A stretch of DNA of 12,889 bases from Candidatus Faecalibacterium faecipullorum (GCA_019118985.1 DWXX01000065.1:1-12889), one strand, 5' to 3'. Numbered from the stretch's first letter, positions 1-6,617 are shown. Made by a program: numbers and translations. Notes: generated by a model from the sequence alone, not told the origin.

Positions 1-55
1 GCCTGCAATAGTGGGCGAGGATGTCGGAGATTTTAGCGAAGCTCTGTGTTTCTAA

Positions 56-127
56 GGCCCGTTGGTCAAGCGGTTAAGACACGGCCCTTTCACGGCTGTA
101 ACATGGGTTCGATTCCCGTACGGGTCA
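56..127 (+). tRNA. tRNA-Glu (anticodon UUC)
   Basis: The sequence folds as a standard cloverleaf. The 7-bp acceptor stem pairs GGCCCGT (56-62) with ACGGGTC (120-126), with one G-U pair, and is followed by discriminator A127. The anticodon stem CGGCC/GGCTG encloses the loop CTTTCAC, giving anticodon UUC (glutamate). The T arm contains GGGTTCGATTCCC. No CCA is encoded (the next bases are TAC), so the tail must be added enzymatically. An intrinsic terminator follows within a few bases, so this is the last gene of its transcript. Its 3' end is copied again at 247-264. Confidence 0.96.
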
Positions 128-133
128 TACAAA

Positions 134-165
134 GCACCCCCAGCTTAGGCTGGGGGTGTCTTTTT
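134..165 (+). terminator. Intrinsic terminator of the tRNA-Glu transcript
   Basis: A GC-rich stem of about 10 bp (CACCCCCAGC pairing with GCTGGGGGTG around a TTAG loop) is followed by TCTTTTT. It begins only seven bases after the tRNA, as expected for a terminator of a mature tRNA transcript. Confidence 0.88.
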
Positions 166-169
166 ATGC

Positions 170-264
170 AAGCCGTACAGAATCGAACAGGGTGGCGGGC
201 CGCAGCCCGCAAAATTGGTCCAGTGGACCAATTTTAGCCCGCGGGTATTCCCGTACGGGTCATA
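170..264. repeat. Palindromic element ending in a second copy of the tRNA-Glu 3' end
   Basis: Bases 247-264 are an exact 18-bp direct copy of 112-129, the 3' half of the T arm and acceptor stem of the tRNA. Bases 170-189, read on the minus strand, resemble the same tRNA end in degenerate form (GTTCGATTC then TGTACGG). Between these lie hairpin GCGGGC-CGCA-GCCCGC (195-210), a perfect 11-bp inverted repeat with a 3-nt loop (211-235), and a further GCCCGC (237-242) that can also pair with 195-200. The element could be a small palindromic mobile repeat, the scar of a second tRNA-Glu copy, or a leftover attachment-site duplication. The sequence alone does not decide between these. Confidence 0.7.
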
Positions 265-271
265 AAAGGCG

Positions 272-306
272 AAAGGCTCTGCATCGAAAGATGCAGGGCC
301 TTTTTT
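272..306 (+). terminator. Intrinsic terminator with GAAA tetraloop
   Basis: A perfect 11-bp stem (275-285 with 290-300, allowing one T-G pair) closed by a GAAA tetraloop is followed by TTTTTT. It terminates plus-strand transcription past the tRNA 3'-end copy. In the minus direction the U-tract is weaker (TTTC then TTTTA), but it probably also ends the convergent regulator gene that stops at 323. Confidence 0.85.
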
Positions 307-322
307 GCTGTCCGCCTTCTTC

Positions 323-718
323 TCATCGCCCGGCGAGCTGCGCCGCTGCGAGGCAGGCAAGGCCCAAACCCAGCATGGGGAGGGCGTCCTCTGCGCCGAG
401 CTGATGCAGCGCCGAGAGGGCAGTCACCGCTACCCCCATGGCGAGGGCGACGCCGTTCAGGATGGTAGGTATGAGACGGGCGGTCTCTGCCGGGGCGGGG
501 GCGGTCGCATCCATTTTGCCCAGCATCAGCTGGTCGACGGTGACGCCCAGCGTTTCGGCCAGTTTGGGCAGGGAAGCTGCATCCGGGAAGGAGAGGTCGC
601 GCTCCCATTTGCTGACCGCCTTGTCGGTGACTCCCATCCGCTCGGCCAGGTCGAGCTGGGTCATCCCGCGCTCCTTGCGCAGGGCGGCGACGGTCGCGCC
701 AAAGGTCTGCTGTTTCAT
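323..718 (-). CDS. XRE-family transcriptional regulator with hydrophobic C-terminal tail
   Basis: This 131-residue protein has an N-terminal helix-turn-helix of the HTH_3/Cro-C1 type at about residues 5-62 (VAALRKERGMTQLDLAERMG, then KAVSKWERDLSFPD). A linker and two short hydrophobic stretches follow (about 85-105 and 111-128), which could be membrane segments. The start at 718 is chosen because AAAGGAG lies about 10 nt upstream. An in-frame upstream ATG at 751 would overlap the promoter's -10 and lacks a good RBS. The gene has its own promoter (750-778) and ends just before the 272-306 terminator. Small HTH proteins with a hydrophobic tail are common in Clostridia and may couple DNA binding to the membrane. 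Target genes are unknown; autoregulation is plausible inference. Confidence 0.85.
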   Translation of the reverse strand: MKQQTFGATVAALRKERGMTQLDLAERMGVTDKAVSKWERDLSFPDAASLPKLAETLGVTVDQLMLGKMDATAPAPAETARLIPTILNGVALAMGVAVTALSALHQLGAEDALPMLGLGLACLAAAQLAGR

Positions 719-749
719 GGTGTCCACGCTCCTTTGCTTGTTTGGGGAC

Positions 750-778
750 ATGATACCACACTGCCCCGGCAAAGGCAA
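750..778 (-). promoter_or_regulatory. Promoter of the XRE regulator
   Basis: On the minus strand, TTGCCT (773-778) and TATCAT (750-755) are separated by exactly 17 bp. Transcription would start near 744 and give a short leader containing AAAGGAG. This makes the regulator independent of the phosphatase gene upstream, which has no U-tailed terminator of its own. Confidence 0.6.
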
Positions 779-811
779 TCGACCGGCAGTTCGGCCGGGT
801 CGACCGATGGT

Positions 812-1492
812 TTAGTTGGGCTGCGCGCCCCCCATGCCGCTTATATACGCCAGGATGTCGGCGGGGCGCCAGAGCAGGGCGTCGGCGCCGGCGGCGGTCA
901 GTTCGGCTGCGCCGCGGAAGCCCCAGACTGCGCCCAGCGCCGGCAGGCCGGCGTTGTGGCCGGTGGCGATGTCGACGTCGCTGTCCCCGACAAAGAGGGT
1001 GGCGGACGCGTCGGCGCCGAGGTCGGCCATCAGGCTGTACAGCCCGGCGGGGTCGGGCTTGGTGGGGACGCCGGGGCGGCTGCCCCGCACCGCCGCAAAA
1101 GACCCGGGGGCGAAGTAGTGGTCGATGATGCCGCCGCAGAGTGCGTCCGCCTTGTTGGAAAAGACGGCGGTCTGGATGCCGGCGGCCTTCAGTTCGGCCA
1201 GCAGCTCGGGGATGCCGGGGTAGGGGGCGGTCTTGTCCTCCTTGTGGGCGTCGTAGCGGGCGGTGAACTGCGCGAGGGCGGCGGCGAGCTGTTCGGGGCT
1301 GCGGCAGTCGGCGGGCGAAAAACGCTCGACCAGTTTGGGGATGCCGTTGCCCACCATCTGCTTGTACTGCTCGACGGTGAAGGCGGGCCAGCCGTTTTGG
1401 GCGCAGACCCAGTTGGCGGCGTCGGCCAGGTCGTCGATGGTGTTCAGCAGGGTGCCGTCCAGGTCAAAGAGGATGGTCTTGACTGTTTTCAT
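812..1492 (-). CDS. gph: HAD-superfamily hydrolase, phosphoglycolate phosphatase-like
   Basis: This 226-residue protein carries all HAD signatures: motif I FDLDGTL with nucleophile D10 and acid D12, motif II FSNK with S112, motif III K145 in TKPDP, and motif IV GDSDVDI with D170 and D174. The helical cap between residues ~16 and 85 places it in subfamily I, near Gph/PGP enzymes that dephosphorylate 2-phosphoglycolate; related sugar-phosphate phosphatases cannot be excluded. The start at 1492 gives the canonical MKTVKTILFDLDGTL and is preceded by GAAAGGA. The first 29 bp overlap the end of the upstream multi-PH gene, so translation is probably coupled. It is the last gene of the operon starting at 3442. 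HAD assignment is near certain; exact substrate is inference. Confidence 0.9.
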   Translation of the reverse strand: MKTVKTILFDLDGTLLNTIDDLADAANWVCAQNGWPAFTVEQYKQMVGNGIPKLVERFSPADCRSPEQLAAALAQFTARYDAHKEDKTAPYPGIPELLAELKAAGIQTAVFSNKADALCGGIIDHYFAPGSFAAVRGSRPGVPTKPDPAGLYSLMADLGADASATLFVGDSDVDIATGHNAGLPALGAVWGFRGAAELTAAGADALLWRPADILAYISGMGGAQPN

Positions 1493-2882
1493 AGGGATCG
1501 TTCCTTTCAAGAAAGGCCGCGCAGGCGTCGGCGTCGGCCAGCGGGATGCTGCGCACCGTCTCGTGCAGGCGGCCGGGATAGGCGAAAGTGAGGTTGGCCC
1601 GCCCCCGCAGCACCCCCCAGGGGGTCTGGGTGATCTTGAGGGCGGCGGCAGGGGTAAAGACGCAGACCAGCCGCAGGCTGAGCCGGCGCTGCCGCACAAA
1701 GGTCAGCCGCCGGCCGAAGGGCTGCGCCCCTTCGAGAAACCACCCCTCCAGCGAGAAGGCCAGCCAGACGGCGCAGAGGACGGCCGGCAGGGCCAGCATG
1801 GGCACCGCCGCCGGCAGCGCCCAGGACGCCTCCAAAAGCAGCAGCAGGAAAAACCCGAGGCAGGCCCCCGCCGGCGCGAAAAAGACCGGGCTGCGCCCCC
1901 GCGCCTGCCGCAGCGACAGGGGGCGGCGGGGCGGCAGCGCAAAGCCGGGCAGCAGCCGGCGGACCAGTTCTTCCTGCCCGGCGCGGTAGACGAAGAGGGG
2001 GTCGTCGGCGCAGTAGCAGCCGGCGGTCAGGTAGACGGGGTAGCAGCGCAGCAGACGGGCCGCCGGCGACAGCCGGACCTCGGCGCAGGTCAGCCGGTCG
2101 AGGCGGAACCGGCGCTCGACCTGCAGCAGCAGCCCGCCCCGGGTGGCCAGCACCCCGCCGCCCCGCCAGACCGCGTAGCGGACGGTATGGCCGAAGCTGC
2201 GCAGCAGGCTGACCCCGAACAGAAAGGTCCAGACCGTCAGCGCCCAGGCGAGGCCGGCGGGCAGCCAGCGGGCGGCCCATGCGGCGGCCTGGCCCAGCTG
2301 CTGCCAGGCCATCTGTTCGGCGGCGGTGTCCCCCTGCCGGAGGGCCAGCCAGACCAGCAGCAGGGTGGACAGGCTGTTGGCCCCCAGCAGGACGAAGGCC
2401 AGACGCTCGCCGCCGGCGGGGTGGTAGTGCTGTTCGGCGGGGGCGGGCATCAGGCAGTCGGCCAGGCGGCGGGCGTCCCCCCGGGTGAGGCAGAGGGTGA
2501 CCGCCCGGCCTTTGGGCAGCAGGGCGGGGTAGAGGGTGACCCGGCTGGCCCCCGCCAGGCGGTAGGCCACCGGCCGCTCGATCTGCACGGCGGCCAGCTG
2601 GCTGGCCTGCACCGTCCGCTCAAACGAGACGACCAGGTCCCACCGCAGCCGCAGCACGCCGTCGGCGTCCAGCTCCCAGCTGGAGGCGCGCAGCATCACC
2701 CAGCTGACGGCGGCCAGCAGGCAGAACAGGACGGCGTCCTGCGCCAGAGCGGTGGAAAGGGCGGCCCAGTCCCGCTCGAACAGGACCTGTACCAGCGGCA
2801 CCAGGTAGAGCAGCAGCGTCCGCCGCATGAACCGCAGCGCAAAATAGGGGTGGTAGCGCCGCCGCCCGGTGGCGGCGGTCAT
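1464..2882 (-). CDS. Multi-bPH2 (YdbT-like) polytopic membrane protein
   Basis: This 472-residue membrane protein has hydrophobic pairs at about residues 22-64, 155-235 and 360-395. These alternate with soluble beta-rich regions (about 65-145, 240-345 and 395-465) that match bacterial PH (bPH2, formerly DUF304) domains in spacing. The layout and length match Bacillus YdbT, normally encoded beside the short YdbS, as here. Members of this pair have no well-established biochemical role; links to envelope stress or secreted-peptide resistance have been proposed for some. The start at 2882 gives MTAATGRRRYHPYF and overlaps the upstream stop by ATGA. The 3' end overlaps the phosphatase by 29 bp. 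GC content and codon use match the neighbours. Confidence 0.8.
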   Translation of the reverse strand: MTAATGRRRYHPYFALRFMRRTLLLYLVPLVQVLFERDWAALSTALAQDAVLFCLLAAVSWVMLRASSWELDADGVLRLRWDLVVSFERTVQASQLAAVQIERPVAYRLAGASRVTLYPALLPKGRAVTLCLTRGDARRLADCLMPAPAEQHYHPAGGERLAFVLLGANSLSTLLLVWLALRQGDTAAEQMAWQQLGQAAAWAARWLPAGLAWALTVWTFLFGVSLLRSFGHTVRYAVWRGGGVLATRGGLLLQVERRFRLDRLTCAEVRLSPAARLLRCYPVYLTAGCYCADDPLFVYRAGQEELVRRLLPGFALPPRRPLSLRQARGRSPVFFAPAGACLGFFLLLLLEASWALPAAVPMLALPAVLCAVWLAFSLEGWFLEGAQPFGRRLTFVRQRRLSLRLVCVFTPAAALKITQTPWGVLRGRANLTFAYPGRLHETVRSIPLADADACAAFLERNDPYENSQDHPL

Positions 2883-3319
2883 GCGGCGTCCTCCCCGGCC
2901 AGCAGCGCTGCCGAGACGGCGTCGGCCGCCTCCAGCGGGATGCCGGGCAGAACGGCCCACATCCCCGGGGTAAAGATGACCAGCATGCAGGCGCCGGCCA
3001 GCCGCAGCAGCGGGGTGCGGAAGATGAGGGCCGAGGTGATGCTGTGCCGCGGGATGACCCGCTCGACCGGGAAGGCCACCCCCAGATAGAGGGTGAGGGT
3101 GCGCTCGTCCAGGGCGGCCACAAAGCTGCAGGCCCGCGCCCAGACCACAAAGACCAGCGCGCACCACGCGGCGCAGAAGGCAAACCCCCACCCGGCCCCC
3201 TGCCAGAAGGCGAAGGGCGCGCCCACCGCCCCGGGCAGAGACACCCAGACACAGAGGACGGCCCGGCCCCGCGGGGTGGGGGTGACCGCCGAAGCGGCGA
3301 GGTCGAAGGGGTGTTCCAT
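2879..3319 (-). CDS. Short bPH2 (YdbS-like) membrane protein
   Basis: This 146-residue protein has two adjacent hydrophobic segments (about residues 20-40 and 45-65) followed by a single bacterial PH domain (about 70-140), the YdbS layout. ATG 3319 is preceded by AAAGGAGG at 7-nt spacing, an optimal start. It is the first gene of a three-gene operon and overlaps the long PH protein by 4 bp (ATGA), suggesting that the two are made in fixed proportion and act as a membrane complex. That complex is inference from YdbS/YdbT pairing. No catalytic residues are recognisable. Confidence 0.82.
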   Translation of the reverse strand: MEHPFDLAASAVTPTPRGRAVLCVWVSLPGAVGAPFAFWQGAGWGFAFCAAWCALVFVVWARACSFVAALDERTLTLYLGVAFPVERVIPRHSITSALIFRTPLLRLAGACMLVIFTPGMWAVLPGIPLEAADAVSAALLAGEDAA

Positions 3320-3413
3320 GGCGGGGCCTCCTTTTGTGCGCTACAGATGGGATAAAAGCTGCGATGTATTACAAAACGCGGGGCGAAGGGGACAAAGCGC
3401 CCCTCCCGCCCTT

Positions 3414-3442
3414 ATTATAGCCCGGCGGGGCGGGGGCGTCAA
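3414..3442 (-). promoter_or_regulatory. Strong sigma-A-type promoter of the bPH2-phosphatase operon
   Basis: On the minus strand, TTGACG (3437-3442) and a perfect TATAAT (3414-3419) are separated by 17 bp. The predicted start is near 3407, leaving a leader of about 88 nt. A second, weaker candidate inside that leader is TTGTCC with TAATAC (about 3368-3397). The region is shared with the divergent uppP promoter. Confidence 0.75.
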
Positions 3443-3470
3443 TGCGGGCGGCGCGGTGAAAATTTTCGGC

Positions 3471-3500
3471 TTACCCGTGCGCAGCGGCTCATAGTATGAT
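3471..3500 (+). promoter_or_regulatory. Possible uppP promoter
   Basis: TTACCC (3471-3476) and TATGAT (3495-3500) are 18 bp apart. An overlapping TATACT (3500-3505) could serve instead but has no matching -35. Predicted start is about 3507-3512, leaving a leader of about 50 nt before the uppP ATG. The -35 is weak, so this is a tentative call. Confidence 0.45.
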
Positions 3501-3560
3501 ATACTGTGAGGGAACAAAGGATACGCCCGGCCGCAGCGCCGGCGCGGGGAGGGAGTTTCT

Positions 3561-4391
3561 ATGCTGATCGAGATCATCAAGGCCCTGCTGATGGGGGTCG
3601 TGGAGGGGGTCACCGAGTGGCTGCCCATCTCTTCCACCGGGCACATGATACTGGCAGAGCAGCTGATCCGCTTCGACGCGAGCGATGCGTTTCTGTCCAT
3701 GTTCCGGGTGGTGATCCAGCTGGGGGCCATCATGGCGGTGGTGGTGCTGTTCTGGAACAAGCTCTGGCCCTTCGGGCTGCGGCGGGGGCGCCCCGTCTCA
3801 AAGCCGCAGGTCTGGAGTTTGTGGAGCAAGGTGGTGGTCGCCACCCTGCCGGTGCTGGTCATCAGCCCGCTGGACGACTGGATGGAGGCAAAGTTCTACA
3901 ACTACATCACGGTGGCGGCCATGCTGATCTTGTACGGCGTGCTGTTCATCCTGGTGGAGAACCGCGGCGCCCCCGCCCGGGTGGGGCGTCTGGAACAGAT
4001 CACCTACCGCGAGGCGCTGATCATCGGGCTGTGGCAGACGCTGGCCATCATCCCCGGCACCTCCCGCAGCGGGGCGACCATCGTGGGCGGGCTGCTGCTG
4101 GGGCTGTCGCGGGCGGCGGTGGCGGAGTTCACCTTCTACCTCGCCATCCCGGTGATGGCGGGCGCGTCGCTGCTGAAGGTGGTCAAGTTCGCGCTGGACG
4201 GCCAGACCATGACCTCCAACGAGACGGCCATCCTGGTCACCGGCTGCATCTCGGCCTTTGCGGTCAGCATGGCGGCCATCCGCTTTTTGATGGGCTACGT
4301 CAAGAGCCACGATTTCAAGTTCTTCGGCGTCTACCGCATCGCCCTGGGCGCGGTGGTCCTCACCGTCGCCGCCGTGACGGCGTTTGGGTAA
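3561..4391 (+). CDS. uppP: Undecaprenyl-diphosphatase (BacA/UppP family)
   Basis: This 276-residue integral membrane enzyme dephosphorylates undecaprenyl pyrophosphate to the monophosphate, recycling the lipid carrier for peptidoglycan and other wall polymers; overproduction gives bacitracin resistance. Both signature regions are intact: EGVTEWLPISSTGH (residues 15-28, with E15, E19 and H28) and PGTSRSG (165-171, with S168 and R169). Several hydrophobic helices span the rest, and the length is normal for the family (~265-280). The start at 3561 is preceded by GGGGAGGGAG with 7-nt spacing. It is monocistronic, divergent from the bPH2 operon. No terminator follows until 4581-4611, so read-through into the downstream RNA region is possible. 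Confidence 0.97.
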   Translation: MLIEIIKALLMGVVEGVTEWLPISSTGHMILAEQLIRFDASDAFLSMFRVVIQLGAIMAVVVLFWNKLWPFGLRRGRPVSKPQVWSLWSKVVVATLPVLVISPLDDWMEAKFYNYITVAAMLILYGVLFILVENRGAPARVGRLEQITYREALIIGLWQTLAIIPGTSRSGATIVGGLLLGLSRAAVAEFTFYLAIPVMAGASLLKVVKFALDGQTMTSNETAILVTGCISAFAVSMAAIRFLMGYVKSHDFKFFGVYRIALGAVVLTVAAVTAFG

Positions 4392-4417
4392 GGGGTAAAT
4401 TGTTTACACTTTGTCTC

Positions 4418-4446
4418 TTGCAATCCATCGCAGCTTCGCGTATACT
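4418..4446 (+). promoter_or_regulatory. Promoter downstream of uppP, upstream of no obvious ORF
   Basis: TTGCAA (4418-4423) and TATACT (4441-4446) are exactly 17 bp apart. Transcription from about 4453 would run about 160 nt to the 4581-4611 terminator without crossing a convincing protein-coding frame. This points to a small RNA. Confidence 0.6.
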
Positions 4447-4452
4447 ATAGAT

Positions 4453-4611
4453 ACAGGAAACCCCACGGGAAGCCCTGCTGAAGTTTGACGTAGAGCGCGC
4501 AAACAGAAAGAAAAAAAGCTCAATGGTATGATTTGCTTGTAGAGCGCAAGCAGCATAATCAAAAGAAAGCTCAATGGAGGGCCCTCCTGCTTTGGCAGGG
4601 GGGCGCTTTTT
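4453..4611 (+). ncRNA. Candidate small RNA with two ~50-nt internal repeats
   Basis: This interval lies between a well-spaced promoter and an intrinsic terminator and has no plausible ORF with an RBS. It contains two diverged repeats. GTAGAGCGC occurs at 4490 and 4539, and AAAGCTCAATGG at 4515 and 4566, giving periods of 49 and 51 nt. AGCTCAATGG and TAGAGCGC are typical words of the two sides of a tRNA D arm, so GCTC (4518-4521) can pair with GAGC (4542-4545) across an enlarged loop. The segment around 4474-4483 is also complementary, with wobbles, to the terminator's descending arm (4591-4600), giving an alternative fold. It could be an sRNA, a tRNA-derived remnant or an attenuating leader. 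No known family is recognised. Confidence 0.45.
4581..4611 (+). terminator. Intrinsic terminator ending the uppP-downstream RNA
   Basis: A 10-bp stem (4581-4590 with 4595-4604, one T-G pair) with loop TTTG is followed by GC and then TTTTT. It would end both read-through from uppP and the candidate small RNA. Confidence 0.75.
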
Positions 4612-4668
4612 GGTTGACCCAACCCCCGTCACGACCGATATAAAGCCGCTTGGGGGGCGGGTAAATCG

Positions 4669-4697
4669 TTGACAACCGCCCCGCCGGACAGTATACT
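4669..4697 (+). promoter_or_regulatory. Promoter of the first lipoprotein gene
   Basis: A perfect TTGACA (4669-4674) and TATACT (4692-4697) are separated by 17 bp. The predicted start is near 4704, giving a purine-rich leader of about 60 nt with AAGGAGGT before the ATG at 4766. A poorer pair, TTGACC 4614 with TATAAA 4639, lies upstream but has a 19-bp spacer. Confidence 0.8.
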
Positions 4698-4765
4698 GAT
4701 AATAAGAGAAGGAAAAGAAAAAGGACAGCCGCCGCCACACGGCGCATCAAGGAGGTCTTGTTGAT

Positions 4766-5362
4766 ATGAAACGTACATTCTGGTCCCGTACCCACGCGGC
4801 GGTGTGCTGCGCGGCATTCTGCCTCGCCGCGCTGCTGGCCGGCTGCACGGCGGCCGCCAACACGTCGCCCGCGTCCACCGAGGCGCTGAGCCAAGCGCCC
4901 GCCTCTGAGGCGGTGCCCTCCGGCGAGGACGACACCACCACCGCGCCCGCCGCGCCGGTGGACGATGAAGAGAACGGCATCGCCTTCACCGACCCGGCCG
5001 ACGCCTTTGCCGGCGTGCTGGGCTGGGGCCCCGGGACGGCGGGCACCTCCCTGAAAATGTATGTGGCCGCCGCCTCCATGATGGACTGGGCGGGGGAGAA
5101 CCATGCCGCCGCCCGCAGCGCCGCTTCGGTCAGCGAGTGCCTCGAGGGCTGGTATGACGGGCTGGAGACCTTCGACCAGGAGAACTTCGCCGAGGCGTGG
5201 CCCCTCATCCAGGACGCCGCGCAGCAGATGCTGGACGACCCCGACGGCGCCGCCCCCATGATGGAGGACGCCGGCGTGGACGAGGCGCCCGACTGCACCG
5301 CCGAGGATTGGGCGGCGGTGGCCGGCGCGCTGAACCGCTTTGTCCCCGCGCCGCTGCAGTAA
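4766..5362 (+). CDS. Predicted lipoprotein of unknown function
   Basis: This 198-residue protein has a type II signal peptide: positively charged N-terminus (MKRTFWSR), hydrophobic core and lipobox LLAGC with lipidated C27. Mature residues ~28-75 are a low-complexity Ala/Ser/Thr/Pro/acidic linker. The folded part, from about 75, is strongly acidic (many D/E, few K/R), helical and rich in Trp and Met (for example MYVAAASMMDWAGENHAAAR and WPLIQDAAQQMLDD). No known domain is recognised. The start is supported by AAGGAGGT about 9 nt upstream. It is monocistronic with its own promoter and ends at a terminator shared with the convergent DUF362 gene. Surface location is well supported; function is unknown. 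Confidence 0.85.
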   Translation: MKRTFWSRTHAAVCCAAFCLAALLAGCTAAANTSPASTEALSQAPASEAVPSGEDDTTTAPAAPVDDEENGIAFTDPADAFAGVLGWGPGTAGTSLKMYVAAASMMDWAGENHAAARSAASVSECLEGWYDGLETFDQENFAEAWPLIQDAAQQMLDDPDGAAPMMEDAGVDEAPDCTAEDWAAVAGALNRFVPAPLQ

Positions 5363-5375
5363 CAAATCAAAGACA

Positions 5376-5419
5376 AAAAGGCCGCGGCCTCTCCTTTGTG
5401 CGGAGGGGCCGCGGCTTTT
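5376..5419. terminator. Bidirectional terminator between convergent genes
   Basis: A 14-bp GC-rich stem (5381-5394 with 5402-5415) with loop TTTGTGC is flanked by AAAAAG on the left and TTTT on the right. It serves the lipoprotein gene on the plus strand and the DUF362 gene on the minus strand. Confidence 0.9.
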
Positions 5420-5436
5420 GGTCTTGTGCAGCTTTC

Positions 5437-6561
5437 TCAGATCTTCTTGAGGACGTAGGCGCGCCGGCCCAGGCCGATCTTCTCGGCCTGCTCGAGGGTG
5501 GCCTTCCACTCGATGTTGGGGTTGGAGTCCTTGAAGTTGTCGTGGTAGCAGTTCCAGCCGGGGCGGGCGAGGTTCTGGCCGAGCTGGCTGTTGGGCAGCG
5601 GGGCGGCGGCCAGACAGGCGTCGGCGCAGGCCTGGTCAAGGGCGACCGGGTCGAAGGAGGCGAACATCCCGATGTCGGGCAGGATGGGGGCGTCGTTCTC
5701 GCCGTGGCAGTCGCAGTTGGGGCTGATGTCCTGCACCAGGCTGATGTGGAAGCAGGGCCGCCCGGCGCAGACGGCGGCGGCGTACTCGGCCATCTTGCGG
5801 TCGAGCTCCTCGTTGGCGCTGTTGTCGATGGAGTAGATGGCGTCGAAGCTGCAGGCGCCGATGCAGCGGCCGCAGCCCTTGCACAGGTCGTAGTCGATCA
5901 CCGCTTTGTTCTCGGCGTCGTAACGGATGGCGTCCGAGCCGCACTCTTTGGCGCAGCGGCGGCAGCCGCGGCAGAGCTCCCGCTGGACGGCGGGCGCGCC
6001 CGAGGAGTGCTGGTCCATCTTGCCGGCGCGGCTGCCGCAGCCCATCCCGATGTTCTTGATGGCGCCGCCGAAGCCGGTGGACTCGTGCCCCTTGAAGTGG
6101 GTCAGGCTGATGAAGATGTCGGCGTCCATGATGGCGCGGCCGATTTTGGCGGTCTTGCAGTATTCGCCGTTCGGCACCGGGACCTCGACCTCGTCGGTGC
6201 CCCGCAGCCCGTCGCCGATCAGCACCTGGCAGCCGGTGGTCATCGGCCAGAAGCCGTTCAGCTGGGCGCACTCGAGGTGCTCGAGGGCGTTTTTCCGCTT
6301 GCCGGGGTAGAGGGTGTTGCAGTCGGTCAGAAAGGGCATGCCGCCCTGCTCTTTGCACAGGTCGGCCACCACCTTGGCGTAGTTGGGCCGCAGGAAGGCG
6401 AGGTTGCCAAGCTCGCCGAAGTGCATCTTGATGGCCACAAAGCGGCCGTCCATCTCGATGGTGCGGATGCCGGCGGCGATGCACAGCCGGCGCAGCTTCT
6501 CGGTCAGGCTGGTGCCCACCTGGCAGCGGAAGTCGGTAAAGTAAACGGTGGAACCTTCCAT
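5437..6561 (-). CDS. DUF362 protein with two [4Fe-4S] ferredoxin motifs
   Basis: This 374-residue protein has a DUF362 region N-terminally, including THFKGHESTGFGGAIKNIGM around residues 154-173, and a dicluster ferredoxin module. The clusters are C197-x2-C200-x2-C203-x3-C207 and C227-x2-C230-x2-C233-x3-C237. The DUF362 fold then resumes (FASFDPVALDQACADAC, residues ~300-315, with additional cysteines such as C283 and C285). Electron transfer is likely, but the substrate or partner of this family is not established to my knowledge. The start at 6561 gives MEGSTVYFTDFRC and has AAGGAG 7 nt upstream; upstream in-frame codons cross the promoter. It is monocistronic, convergent with the lipoprotein gene and divergent from the PTS gene. 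Confidence 0.88.
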   Translation of the reverse strand: MEGSTVYFTDFRCQVGTSLTEKLRRLCIAAGIRTIEMDGRFVAIKMHFGELGNLAFLRPNYAKVVADLCKEQGGMPFLTDCNTLYPGKRKNALEHLECAQLNGFWPMTTGCQVLIGDGLRGTDEVEVPVPNGEYCKTAKIGRAIMDADIFISLTHFKGHESTGFGGAIKNIGMGCGSRAGKMDQHSSGAPAVQRELCRGCRRCAKECGSDAIRYDAENKAVIDYDLCKGCGRCIGACSFDAIYSIDNSANEELDRKMAEYAAAVCAGRPCFHISLVQDISPNCDCHGENDAPILPDIGMFASFDPVALDQACADACLAAAPLPNSQLGQNLARPGWNCYHDNFKDSNPNIEWKATLEQAEKIGLGRRAYVLKKI

Positions 6562-6617
6562 ATCGTTCTCCTTGCTGTATCTGGTTTTGACGGGGGGTGA
6601 TCTTGTTTCCAGTGCCC

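Noticed and set aside
2..55. Possible 3' end of a gene reading PAIVGEDVGDFSEALCF then TAA just before the tRNA
   Set aside because: Only 17 codons are visible at the window edge and no family is recognisable; an open frame that short is expected by chance.
112..264. Direct repeats of the tRNA end as attL/attR of an integrated island
   Set aside because: Only about 135 bp separate them and there is no integrase in the window, so a classical integrated island is unlikely; a small palindromic element is preferred.
780..802. Hairpin between the phosphatase and the XRE gene as a terminator
   Set aside because: The stem has a bulge and no U-tract follows on the minus strand; it overlaps the region just upstream of the XRE -35 and may only be GC-rich symmetry.
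305..1591. Long plus-strand open frame opposite the regulator and phosphatase
   Set aside because: It lies antisense to two genes with clear HTH and HAD motifs. Its translation is Gly/Arg/Ala/Gln-rich low complexity without a domain, which is the usual shadow of GC-rich coding DNA.
4490..4577. Repeats near 4490 and 4539 as a CRISPR array
   Set aside because: Only two diverged copies, no conserved spacer-sized unit and no cas genes.
4614..4644. Second promoter TTGACC/TATAAA for the first lipoprotein
   Set aside because: The 19-bp spacer and imperfect -35 are inferior to the TTGACA-17-TATACT promoter just downstream.
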